Source: Cohnella sp. CFH 77786 (GTDB lineage: Bacteria > Bacillota > Bacilli > Paenibacillales > Paenibacillaceae). From it: a DNA stretch of 64,000 nt. The notes beneath the pieces are model-generated. The model did not search any database, was not told the DNA's origin, and saw nothing but the letters and a program-made list of their open reading frames with translations. Shown here piece after piece: positions 46,931 through 54,240 of this stretch. The DNA lies in contig NZ_WJIB01000014.1 in assembly GCF_019400745.1 (NCBI RefSeq), positions 62,001 through 126,000 of the forward strand. Direction: 5' to 3'. How positions within the stretch are numbered: the stretch's first letter is position 1; each line of letters begins with the position of its first letter. The position numbers and the translations under genes were made by a program.

Positions 46931-48610
46931 ATGCCGAATAAACCTTGGTTAAAGGAATACCCTGCCGAAGTTCCACCGACTTTCGCTTATCCGAAACGCA
47001 ATTTGGCCCACTTTCTGACCGATTCGGCGGCTTCCCATCCGGGCCATGCGGCCCTGGATTTCCTGGGCAAACGGATGACGTACCGCGCGCTGCTCGAGTC
47101 GGCCCGGCGGTTCGCGAACGCCCTGCTTCGGCTGGGCGTCCGCAAGGGCGACCGAGTCGCGGTGATGCTGCCGAATTGTCCGCAGGCGGTCATCGCCTAT
47201 TACGGCACGCTCATGATCGGCGGAACGGTCGTCATGACGAATCCGCTCTATGTGCCGCGCGAGCTGGAACACCAGTTGAAGGATTCCGGCGCCAGGATCA
47301 TCGTCACCCTGGACCAGCTGCTCGAGCGGGTCCGCAAATCGACGGCAGATTCGCCGATGAACCATACGATCGTCACCACGATTCAAGACTATCTTCCTTT
47401 TCCGAAAAATATCCTGTTCGCGTTAAAACAAAAGAAGGACGGCAAAGCGGTGAAGGTGGCGTACGGAGGCAACGTGCACGCGTTCCGCGAGCTCTTGGCC
47501 CGGTCGGCTCCCGATCCCGTCGATGATCCGGTCGACGCGGATCGCGACTTGGCGCTCGTCCAATATACGGGCGGCACGACCGGACTCGCCAAGGGAGTCA
47601 TGCTCACGCATTCGAACCTCGTCGCCAACACGATCCAGGCACGGCTCTGGTGCTACAAGTCGAGGGACGGCATGGAAAGATACATGGCAGCGCTGCCGTT
47701 TTTCCACGTGTTCGGCCTGACCTGCCTGCTGCATCTCGGCATCTATACCGCGGGCACGCTGATTCTGCTCCCGCGCTTCGAAATCAATCAGGTGCTTCAG
47801 ACGATACGGAAGAAGAGACCGACCGTGTTTCCCGGCGCTCCGACGATGTATGTCGCAATCATCAACCATCCGCGAATCGGGCGTTTCGACATTTCCTCGA
47901 TCCGGATGTGCATCAGCGGAGCCGCCCCTCTGCCCTTGCAGGTTCAGGAACGTTTCGAAGCGTTAACCGGGGGCAGGCTGATCGAAGGGTACGGGCTCAC
48001 GGAAGCTTCTCCCGTCACGCACGCCAACAACGTTTGGGAGAAACGGAAAATCGGCTCCATCGGCATTCCGTTTCCCGATACCGAGGCGCGGATCGTCAAT
48101 CCCGAAACGTTCGAAGACATGCCGCCCGGGGAGATTGGCGAACTTGCCGTCCGAGGGCCCCAGGTCATGCAGGGCTATTGGAATCGCCCGGAAGAGACGG
48201 CCAGGGTGCTCCGAGACGGCTGGCTGCTCACGGGGGATTTGGGCAAAATGGACGAAGAAGGCTTTTGCTATATTTTGGACCGCCGGAAAGACCTGATCAT
48301 CGCGGGAGGATACAACATCTACCCGCGCGAAGTGGAAGAGGTGCTGTTCGAGCATCCGGACGTCGAGGAGGCGGCCGTGGCCGGCGTCGTCGATCCGTAC
48401 CGGGGGGAGACGGTCAAGGCGTACATCGTGCTGCGGCAAGGCGCCGCGCCGAATCCGGATGAGCTGAAGATGTGGTGCAAGGAGAAGCTGGCCGCGTACA
48501 AGGTTCCGAAAATTTTCGAGTTTCGGGAAGCGCTTCCGAAGACGATGGCCGGCAAAGTGCTGCGGCGCAAGCTGATCGAAGAGGAGGAGGAGAAAGCGCG
48601 CACGTCCTGA
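46931..48610 (+). CDS. lcfA: Long-chain fatty-acid-CoA ligase
   Basis: A 559-residue adenylate-forming ligase: RVAVMLPNCPQAVIAYYGTL, P-loop QYTGGTTGLAKGVMLTHSN, IEGYGLTEASPVTH, LTGDLGKMDEEGF, the hinge region DRRKDLIIAGGYNIYPREVE and the catalytic Lys in LPKTMAGKVLRRKL. It activates fatty acids for the preceding enzymes. ATG 46931 is chosen with GAGGTG upstream; ATG 46916 also lies in frame but only 1 nt from its purine run. About 45 bp after fadE. Confidence 0.93.
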   Translation: MPNKPWLKEYPAEVPPTFAYPKRNLAHFLTDSAASHPGHAALDFLGKRMTYRALLESARRFANALLRLGVRKGDRVAVMLPNCPQAVIAYYGTLMIGGTVVMTNPLYVPRELEHQLKDSGARIIVTLDQLLERVRKSTADSPMNHTIVTTIQDYLPFPKNILFALKQKKDGKAVKVAYGGNVHAFRELLARSAPDPVDDPVDADRDLALVQYTGGTTGLAKGVMLTHSNLVANTIQARLWCYKSRDGMERYMAALPFFHVFGLTCLLHLGIYTAGTLILLPRFEINQVLQTIRKKRPTVFPGAPTMYVAIINHPRIGRFDISSIRMCISGAAPLPLQVQERFEALTGGRLIEGYGLTEASPVTHANNVWEKRKIGSIGIPFPDTEARIVNPETFEDMPPGEIGELAVRGPQVMQGYWNRPEETARVLRDGWLLTGDLGKMDEEGFCYILDRRKDLIIAGGYNIYPREVEEVLFEHPDVEEAAVAGVVDPYRGETVKAYIVLRQGAAPNPDELKMWCKEKLAAYKVPKIFEFREALPKTMAGKVLRRKLIEEEEEKARTS

Positions 48611-48761
48611 ACGGACGGGATCGGGCAGGAGGCAGGCAGGGGCATGGACCAGGGCAGGCAGGGGCATAGACCGGGAGAATTCGAAAAGCCCTGAGCGAAC
48701 GGGACGGGGCATGCGGCGGGAGAGAAAAGGCGGAACGTAGAAGGCGGGAGGCAAGCAAGGA

Positions 48762-49196
48762 ATGGATCAGGAGAATCCGAAACAGGCGCTGTCTGCACAG
48801 GTGGAGCGATTGAAGGAGAAGGCCGAGCATTCCTTTTGGGGGTTCCTCGGCTGCGAGCTGGAAGCGCTGGACGAGAAACGGGTGACGGTGTCGCTCGACG
48901 TTCGGCCCCATCATCTGAATCTCATCGGGATTCTGCACGGGGGCGTTCATGCGACGCTGATGGATTCCGCCATGGGGCTTGTGGCCATGATCGCAAGGCC
49001 GCAGGAGAGCGTCGTGACGACCAATTTGAACCTCCATTACGTAGCCCCGACGGGCGTGGGACGCATCACCGTCACGGCGGAGCTGCTGCACATGTCCCGC
49101 AAAATGATCAATACGCAAGCCTCTGCGCGCCGGGAGGACGGGGAGCTGCTCGCCTTCGGGACCGGGACGTTCCGAGTGATCGACCGGCCGGTTTGA
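48762..49196 (+). CDS. PaaI-type hot-dog thioesterase
   Basis: A 144-residue hot-dog protein with GILHGGVHATLMDSAMGLVA (HGG motif and helix), TTNLNLHYVAPTGVGRITVT and SRKMINTQASARREDGELL. It probably hydrolyses acyl- or aryl-CoA released during fatty-acid degradation. The 151-bp gap from the ligase gene contains an imperfect 27-bp G-rich duplication (GGCAGGCAGGGGCAT twice) and no gene. It is the last member of the fad string. Confidence 0.88.
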   Translation: MDQENPKQALSAQVERLKEKAEHSFWGFLGCELEALDEKRVTVSLDVRPHHLNLIGILHGGVHATLMDSAMGLVAMIARPQESVVTTNLNLHYVAPTGVGRITVTAELLHMSRKMINTQASARREDGELLAFGTGTFRVIDRPV

Positions 49197-49261
49197 GTGA
49201 TGGCCTGGAGTAGGATGCTACCCATAGCGCTACTGGGACCCGCTTCAGGATCGATTCAGGA

Positions 49262-49440
49262 GAATTGCACGAAAAAATCGAGTGACTCGGCGTTTCGGGG
49301 ACTGAATTCGGGGGAGTTGACCGAAAAAATCGAGTGACTCGGCGTTTCGGGGACTGAATTCGGGGGAGTTGACTGAATAAATCGAGTAACTCGATCGCCG
49401 GGGGGATGATTTTCCGGGAATTACTCGAAAATATCGACGA
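49262..49440. repeat. Array D: 3 or more units of 52 bp
   Basis: GAAAAAATCGAGTGACTCGG recurs at 49271 and 49323 with GCGTTTCGGGGACTGAATTC and GGGGGAGTTGA following; a diverged third copy starts at 49375. The palindromic core CGAGT-G-ACTCG is kept in the first two. It lies directly after the thioesterase gene and before two hairpins. Confidence 0.85.
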
Positions 49441-49441
49441 A

Positions 49442-49531
49442 CCCGACATTTTTGTCGGGCTGCGTCCGAAATCAAGAAATCACCATGGTCTGAGAGGGGG
49501 ATTTCCCCGACTTAGTCATGGTGATTTTTTT
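49442..49531 (+). terminator. Perfect hairpin followed by a nested terminator
   Basis: CCCGACA/TGTCGGG (49442-49459) is a perfect 7-bp hairpin. Then AAATCACCATG (49477-49487) pairs with CATGGTGATTT (49517-49527), enclosing an inner GGGGATTTCCCC stem, and a T-tract follows. Likely the terminator of the fad operon. Confidence 0.75.
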
Positions 49532-49630
49532 GAGTGATTCAGAAAGTATCAAATTCGCCATACTTTTCTGAGTCACCTCGATAAAACGACTATCGTCAGG
49601 ACGGCGCAGCCTCGCGATGATGCGCCAGGA

Positions 49631-49908
49631 TTACCCGTCTTTCGTTTCCGTCAGCGGCAGCCCGGCTTCGAGATGGGCCAACGCTTGATAGGCCGGATCA
49701 AGGTCCCCTTTGAAATGAAATGAATGGAGAAGTATTTCGACGGCTCCTGGCTTTCGGTCGCAAGTTGCCGGCATCTCTTCCAGGTCGTCCAGGTTTACCT
49801 ATCCGGAGGGACGTGCTGTCCTTCTTCGTCGCAAATCGCGAAGTGCTCCGGCGGCAAGTCCGAGAGCGGATATTGGACCCCGCAGGCTTTGCAAATGTAC
49901 TGGAGCAT
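49631..49908 (-). pseudogene. Remnant of an MBL-fold or rubredoxin-like zinc protein
   Basis: A good GGGAGAG site precedes ATG 49908, which reads MLQYICKACGVQYPLSDLPP then EHFAICDEEGQHVPPDR and stops. This is the N-terminal Cys-x-x-Cys ribbon found before MBL-fold hydrolases (usual form YICxxCGVQYxxSExPP, CPIC), but one Cys of the second pair is lost. After a frame change the strand reads FHFKGDLDPAYQALAHLEAG, resembling a C-terminal tail. The middle, including all metal-binding His, is deleted. I infer a decayed gene. Confidence 0.45.
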
Positions 49909-50083
49909 GGGATCTCTCCCTATCCACGATTTCCCGTCAATCATAGAATAAAGAACCGAATAACAAAAGAAAAAAACCATTCGCGCAATTCCCGGCAGCG
50001 CCTCCGCGGATCTTCGCAGGAACGCAAAAAAACGCGGGATCCACCAGGGTACCTGCGCTTTCATATCTTTTTAAAAAAATAGG

Positions 50084-50112
50084 TTGAGTTTAGGCAAGAA
50101 ACATGGTACAAT
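50084..50112 (+). promoter_or_regulatory. Sigma-A-type promoter of the sigma factor gene
   Basis: TTGAGT (50084-50089), 17-bp spacer, TACAAT (50107-50112), in an AT-rich patch. The transcript would have a leader of roughly 80 nt. Confidence 0.65.
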
Positions 50113-50197
50113 AAGGTTTACCTAATTTCGTATTATTTAATCATATCACAGCAACTTGGAAATGTCAACGGGGAGTTTTATAAAGGGGAGCTGCACG

Positions 50198-51130
50198 GTG
50201 GAAGACAATCAACGGCAAGAACTCGCTGCGGACAAGTCGGCGGAGCAGGAACAGGAGCCATTTTACGACCTCCATGACCTGTCTTTGCCGCCGGGTGTCG
50301 ATACGAACGATCCCGTACGGATGTATTTGAAGGAAATCGGGAGAACCCGTCTTCTTTCCACCGAGGAAGAAATCGATTTGGCCCAGAGAATCGAGCAGGG
50401 CGACGAAGAGGCCAAACAGAGGCTTACGGAGGCCAATCTGCGCCTGGTCGTCAGCATCGCCCGCAGATACGCGGGCCGGGGGATGCTGTTCCTCGACCTG
50501 ATCCAGGAGGGAAACCTGGGCCTCATGAAGGCGGTCGAGAAGTTCGACTTCCGCAAAGGCTTCAAGTTCAGCACCTACGCGACCTGGTGGATCCGCCAGG
50601 CGATCACTCGCGCGATTGCCGACCAGGCGCGGACGATCCGCATTCCCGTTCATATGGTGGAGACGATCAACAAGCTGGTCCGCGTTTCCCGCCAGCTGCT
50701 GCAGGAGTTCGGGCGCGAGCCGACGCCGGAGGAGATCGCCCAGAGGATGGAGATCCCGGTGGAGCGCGTCCTCGAGATTCAGAAAATCTCCCAGGAGCCC
50801 GTGTCGATGGAAACGCCGATCGGCGAAGAAAGCGACTCCCATCTGGGGGATTTCATCGAGGATCCGGACGCGATCGCGCCGGAGGACGTCGCGGCCTACG
50901 AAATGCTGAAGGAGCAAATGAAGGACATTCTCGATACGTTGACGGATCGGGAAGAGAACGTTCTTCGGCTGCGTTTCGGCCTGGATGACGGACGGACGCG
51001 CACGCTCGAAGAGGTGGGCAAAGTATTCGGCGTCACGCGCGAGCGGATTCGCCAGATCGAGGCGAAGGCACTCCGGAAGCTGAGACATCCGAGCCGCAGC
51101 AAAAGGTTGAAGGATTTTCTCGAGGACTAA
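50198..51130 (+). CDS. Short primary-type sigma-70 factor (SigA paralogue)
   Basis: A 310-residue sigma factor with region 1.2 ([20 protein letters not shown]), region 2 ([40 protein letters not shown]), region 3 and region 4 ([34 protein letters not shown]). The -10-binding residues are those of a housekeeping sigma, but region 1.1 is reduced to about 40 residues, so it is clearly shorter than B. subtilis SigA (371). It is probably an additional group-1/2 sigma, since rpoD normally sits with dnaG, which is not seen here. GTG 50198 lies 8-9 nt after AAAGGGGAG. It is monocistronic, with its own promoter and terminator. Confidence 0.92.
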   Translation: MEDNQRQELAADKSAEQEQEPFYDLHDLSLPPGVDTNDPVRMYLKEIGRTRLLSTEEEIDLAQRIEQGDEEAKQRLTEANLRLVVSIARRYAGRGMLFLDLIQEGNLGLMKAVEKFDFRKGFKFSTYATWWIRQAITRAIADQARTIRIPVHMVETINKLVRVSRQLLQEFGREPTPEEIAQRMEIPVERVLEIQKISQEPVSMETPIGEESDSHLGDFIEDPDAIAPEDVAAYEMLKEQMKDILDTLTDREENVLRLRFGLDDGRTRTLEEVGKVFGVTRERIRQIEAKALRKLRHPSRSKRLKDFLED

Positions 51131-51148
51131 ACAAGCGACGCCTGCTCC

Positions 51149-51188
51149 AAGGACATTGCCGGGGAACCCCTCGGCAATGTCCTTTTTT
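51149..51188 (+). terminator. Terminator after sigma factor gene
   Basis: AAGGACATTGCCG (51149-51161) pairs perfectly with CGGCAATGTCCTT (51172-51184), followed by TTTT. Confidence 0.92.
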
Positions 51189-51424
51189 AGATTATAGAAA
51201 TTATAAGTTTGGAGAGAGCGGTTATGGGGAAGCGAGAGGGGAGCGGTTTATGGTACTGGCGCCGGCGTGAAGTTATTTCTGCACTCCTCTCTGTTCCGGC
51301 GAAGTAAACCCAGAGGTTCGGAACAAGCCCGAAGTCGCACGCATGAGCGTTATAGGTGAATCTGATGTCGACAGGTCTCCGATCGTGGTGCCTCAGAGGG
51401 GGCGGGTGCCGTGCAGTCAAGGCG

Positions 51425-51611
51425 ATTAAAGGGAAAACTGCCCTCTATTTTTGCGTATTGGTTAAAAGTGAGTGATTAGAAGGAAAACCTCCCTCTAATT
51501 CCGGCTATTTCCCCTCAATTGAAGTTTTTCACCGATATTAGTGGGAGGTTTTCCCTCTAAAGATCCCAAATAAGCAAAATTCATTGAATTAGTGGGAGGT
51601 TTTTCATCTAA
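51425..51611. repeat. Array E: four about 50-bp units in inverted orientation pairs
   Basis: Units 1 and 2 (51426, 51476) carry TTAGAAGGAAAACCTCCCTC; units 3 and 4 (51538, 51589) carry the reverse-complement type TTAGTGGGAGGTTTTCCCTC. The two pairs therefore face each other across about 51,520. Each has TAG...CTA ends. The remaining stretch 51,612-51,930 shows no gene or other signal I can support. Confidence 0.8.
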
Positions 51612-51932
51612 AGTTGATCGGCGGGGCAATTCCGGCATACGGTTTCGAGAAACTGCCCTATCCGGACGGTATCGCAACACAAGGTATCCTATCGTTAATG
51701 CCTTTCTAAGAATTCATTACTTGGCGAAACGTATTTCGGTACCCTTTAACGGATACCGGTCAGGACGCCGTCAGGGGTTTTACTTATTTAGCTTTTATCG
51801 AATTCACTGTTAGCTTATGTATAGGATGGTGGCAATGGAATTGCACGAAAGAATCTAGCCTTTCGAGCCAGGGCAGATTGCCGCAAGGGAATGACACGGT
51901 TGTCAAAGCGTGCTGCAGCGGTTGCGTGTGAG

Positions 51933-52003
51933 AGTTGGGCAGCGAAGACGTTCGATATAATGGGTGAAAATGGATTGACGGGAACGGCTTTCTGTGTTAA
52001 TTT
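51933..52003 (+). promoter_or_regulatory. Candidate promoters of the DUF1641/NADH dehydrogenase operon
   Basis: A perfect TATAAT at 51956-51961 has only a weak -35 (AGTTGG, 17-bp spacing). A second candidate is TTGACG (51975-51980), 17 bp, TAATTT (51998-52003), whose end touches the first dyad operator. Confidence 0.45.
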
Positions 52004-52289
52004 GTGATTAAAATCACAATCTAAAGCGCGGTTGAAAAAAATTCCAGGCAGCGGCAGGTAGAAGTTGATGTGATGGAATGGAGAAGTTCGTGATTTCTAT
52101 GTGCGCGAATCTTTGTGATTTAAATCACAAATCGGGTTGGGCGTGTGAAGATCGATGAGGATGAGGATCGGGATGGGGATGAGTATGAGGATGAGGATGA
52201 GGATGGGGATGGGGATGAGGACGTATGAAGCTCGTATGGAGAAGAGTGAGAGTCGGTTTTTTTTATGATAGATAGTGAAATAATTCACA
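52003..52289. promoter_or_regulatory. Three TGTGA-N6-TCACA dyads (Rex/FNR/CRP type)
   Basis: TGTGA-TTAAAA-TCACA (52003-52018), TGTGA-TTTAAA-TCACA (52114-52129, part of a perfect 20-bp palindrome) and AGTGA-AATAAT-TCACA (52274-52289). The first two match the Bacillus FNR box; the third, extended, fits the Rex consensus TTGTGAA-N4-TTCACAA at all but one position. Rex controls ndh in B. subtilis, which suits the operon downstream. Confidence 0.7.
52150..52230 (+). repeat. GATGAG/GGGATG hexamer microsatellite
   Basis: About 80 bp of degenerate six-base units (GATGAG, GATGGG) with strong purine strand bias, lying between the second and third dyad operators. Confidence 0.85.
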
Positions 52290-52312
52290 AACTAGCGAGG
52301 GGGAACTAAGGA

Positions 52313-52873
52313 ATGGACACCAAGATGGACACCGCGATGGACACCGCGATGGACACCGCGATGGAAACTACGATGGAAACTACGATGGAAACTACGATGG
52401 AAACTACGATGGAAACTACGATGGCAACCGCGAAGAACCAAGCAACCATGAACGAAGCGGAGGAGAAGGCGACGCAATCCGCGAATCAGACGGAACTGCT
52501 CGAGCGGCTGGCGCAACCGGAAGTCCGGCAAGCGCTCGATTCGCTGATCGATCATCTGCCGCAATTGACCGAGATGGCCGCGCAATTGACGCAGACGTAC
52601 GCGCTGATCCGGAATGTCGCGACCGATCCGGTATTCGCCGCGGACTTGAAAGGCGGAATCGACGAGTTCTTCGGGCCGGTCAAGGAGAGGGCGAAGGACA
52701 TCGCCTCTGCCGTGATCGAAGCGAATGACCGGGCACGCGAGGAGACGGGCATGATCGGGCTGCTCGGCTTGCTTCGGATGATGAAGGATCCGCAGACGCA
52801 GAAGGCGTTCCGTTTCGCGAAGGCGCTGCTCGAAATCTTGAACGACAGAGAAACCGGCCGGTTCAAGGCTTGA
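52313..52873 (+). CDS. DUF1641 protein with N-terminal Met-rich repeats
   Basis: A 186-residue protein. Residues about 50-185 are DUF1641 (ELLERLAQPEVRQALDSLID, DLKGGIDEFFGPVKERAKDI, GMIGLLGLLRMMKDPQTQKA), a helical family often encoded beside formate dehydrogenase or NADH dehydrogenase genes; function unknown. The first about 42 residues are repeats MDTA and METT made by 15-bp DNA repeats, each with an in-frame ATG, so the true start is uncertain; ATG 52313 is the first. It ends 18 bp before the NADH dehydrogenase gene, one operon. Confidence 0.85.
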   Translation: MDTKMDTAMDTAMDTAMETTMETTMETTMETTMETTMATAKNQATMNEAEEKATQSANQTELLERLAQPEVRQALDSLIDHLPQLTEMAAQLTQTYALIRNVATDPVFAADLKGGIDEFFGPVKERAKDIASAVIEANDRAREETGMIGLLGLLRMMKDPQTQKAFRFAKALLEILNDRETGRFKA

Positions 52874-52891
52874 TCCCGGGAGGGGAGTACA

Positions 52892-54070
52892 ATGAACAAA
52901 CAGGTTTTGATTCTCGGCGGAGGTTACGGCGGCCTGCTCAGCGCGCTGACGGTCCGCAAATACTTGAAGGCCGGCGAAGCTGACGTCACGCTGGTCAACC
53001 GTTACCCCGAGCACCAGCTCGTTACGGAGCTTCACCGGCTGGCCGCCGGCAACGTCAAAGAACAGGCGGTGGCCCTGCCGCTAGAGAAGCTGCTCAGAGG
53101 CCAAGAAGTTCGGCTGAAGATCGGGACCGCGGAAAACATCGACCCTGTCGCCAAGTTGGTTCGTCTTGCCGACCGTACCACGCTGCGCTACGATACGCTT
53201 GTCATCGCGCTCGGCAGCGAGACCGCGTTCTTCGGCATCCCGGGACTTGCGGAAAACAGCTTCACGCTGAAATCCGTCGACGATGCCAAACGGATCCGGG
53301 CTCATCTCGAATCGAAGCTGGACGCTTACGCCCGGACGAAGGAGGATAAGGACGCCTCGATCGTCGTGGGTGGAGGAGGCCTGACCGGCGTCGAGGCGGT
53401 CGGCGAGCTGGCCGACGAGCTGCCCGACTGGTGCCGTGCCAGGGGGATCGAACCGGAGGACATCCGTCTCTATTGCGTCGAAGCCGGACCTTCGATTTTG
53501 GCGGGATTTCCGCCGGAGCTCGTCGATCGGGCCCGGGAGAGCCTCGAGAGCCGGGGCGTCCGGTTCGTGACGGGCCAGCCGGTTACGGAAGTGAGAGGAA
53601 CCGAAATTGTGCTCAGAGACGGTACTTCGATCGAAGCCGGCACGCTCATCTGGGCCGGCGGCGTGCAGGGCCATCCGGTCGTGTCGTCGTCCGGCATCGA
53701 GCTCAGCCGCGGCAGGGCGGTCGTGACCGAGTGTCTGCAGTCGGTGTCGCATCCGGATATTTTCGTCGCGGGCGACAGCGCGATCGTGCTGGCGGAGGAC
53801 GGCAGGCCGTACCCTCCGAGCGCCCAGCTCGCCTGGCAGATGGGGGAGACGGCAGGCTTCAACATATTCGCCTCCTTCAGGCAAACGGCGATGAAGCCGT
53901 TCCGTCCCGTCATGTCGGGAACGCTGGCAAGCCTTGGAAGGCGAGACGGAGTGGCCACGATCGGCGCCCGGCGTATCCCGCTGAAGGGTTTCCCGGCGTC
54001 CGCGATGAAGGAGGCCAGCCATATCCGCTACTTGTCGCACATCAAAGGCTTGTTTTCCTTGGCCTATTGA
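52892..54070 (+). CDS. ndh: Type-II NADH dehydrogenase-like FAD oxidoreductase
   Basis: A 392-residue two-dinucleotide-binding flavoprotein: FAD motif VLILGGGYGGLLSALTVRKY, second nucleotide motif SIVVGGGGLTGVEAVGELAD, and the FAD-closing VAGDSAIV. The layout is that of NDH-2 enzymes that oxidise NADH and reduce menaquinone without pumping. Pairing with DUF1641 and upstream Rex/FNR-like boxes supports a respiratory role. GGGAGGGGAG precedes ATG 52892; a terminator follows. A sulfide:quinone-like or other NDH-2 paralogue is possible, so the symbol is tentative. Confidence 0.85.
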   Translation: MNKQVLILGGGYGGLLSALTVRKYLKAGEADVTLVNRYPEHQLVTELHRLAAGNVKEQAVALPLEKLLRGQEVRLKIGTAENIDPVAKLVRLADRTTLRYDTLVIALGSETAFFGIPGLAENSFTLKSVDDAKRIRAHLESKLDAYARTKEDKDASIVVGGGGLTGVEAVGELADELPDWCRARGIEPEDIRLYCVEAGPSILAGFPPELVDRARESLESRGVRFVTGQPVTEVRGTEIVLRDGTSIEAGTLIWAGGVQGHPVVSSSGIELSRGRAVVTECLQSVSHPDIFVAGDSAIVLAEDGRPYPPSAQLAWQMGETAGFNIFASFRQTAMKPFRPVMSGTLASLGRRDGVATIGARRIPLKGFPASAMKEASHIRYLSHIKGLFSLAY

Positions 54071-54104
54071 CGTGCGGGTTCTAGTCCGATTCGCATGGAA
54101 GGAG

Positions 54105-54124
54105 GCGGGGCTCCCCGCTTTTTT
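54105..54124 (+). terminator. Terminator after ndh-like gene
   Basis: GCGGGG (54105-54110) pairs with CCCCGC (54113-54118), then six T residues. Confidence 0.8.
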
Positions 54125-54240
54125 ATATGCCGAAATTTGACATTTTTCTACAAATCTTGCCGAGACTTTCTTCCTAGGAAGTTGGCATTATTTTATACTG
54201 AAGAGACATCGGAGGAAAACCATTCGAAGAAGGTGCAGCG

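Noticed and set aside
49720-50082. 120-codon + strand frame before the sigma gene
   Set aside because: It overlaps the minus-strand zinc-ribbon remnant, has no recognisable domain and an Arg-rich composition.
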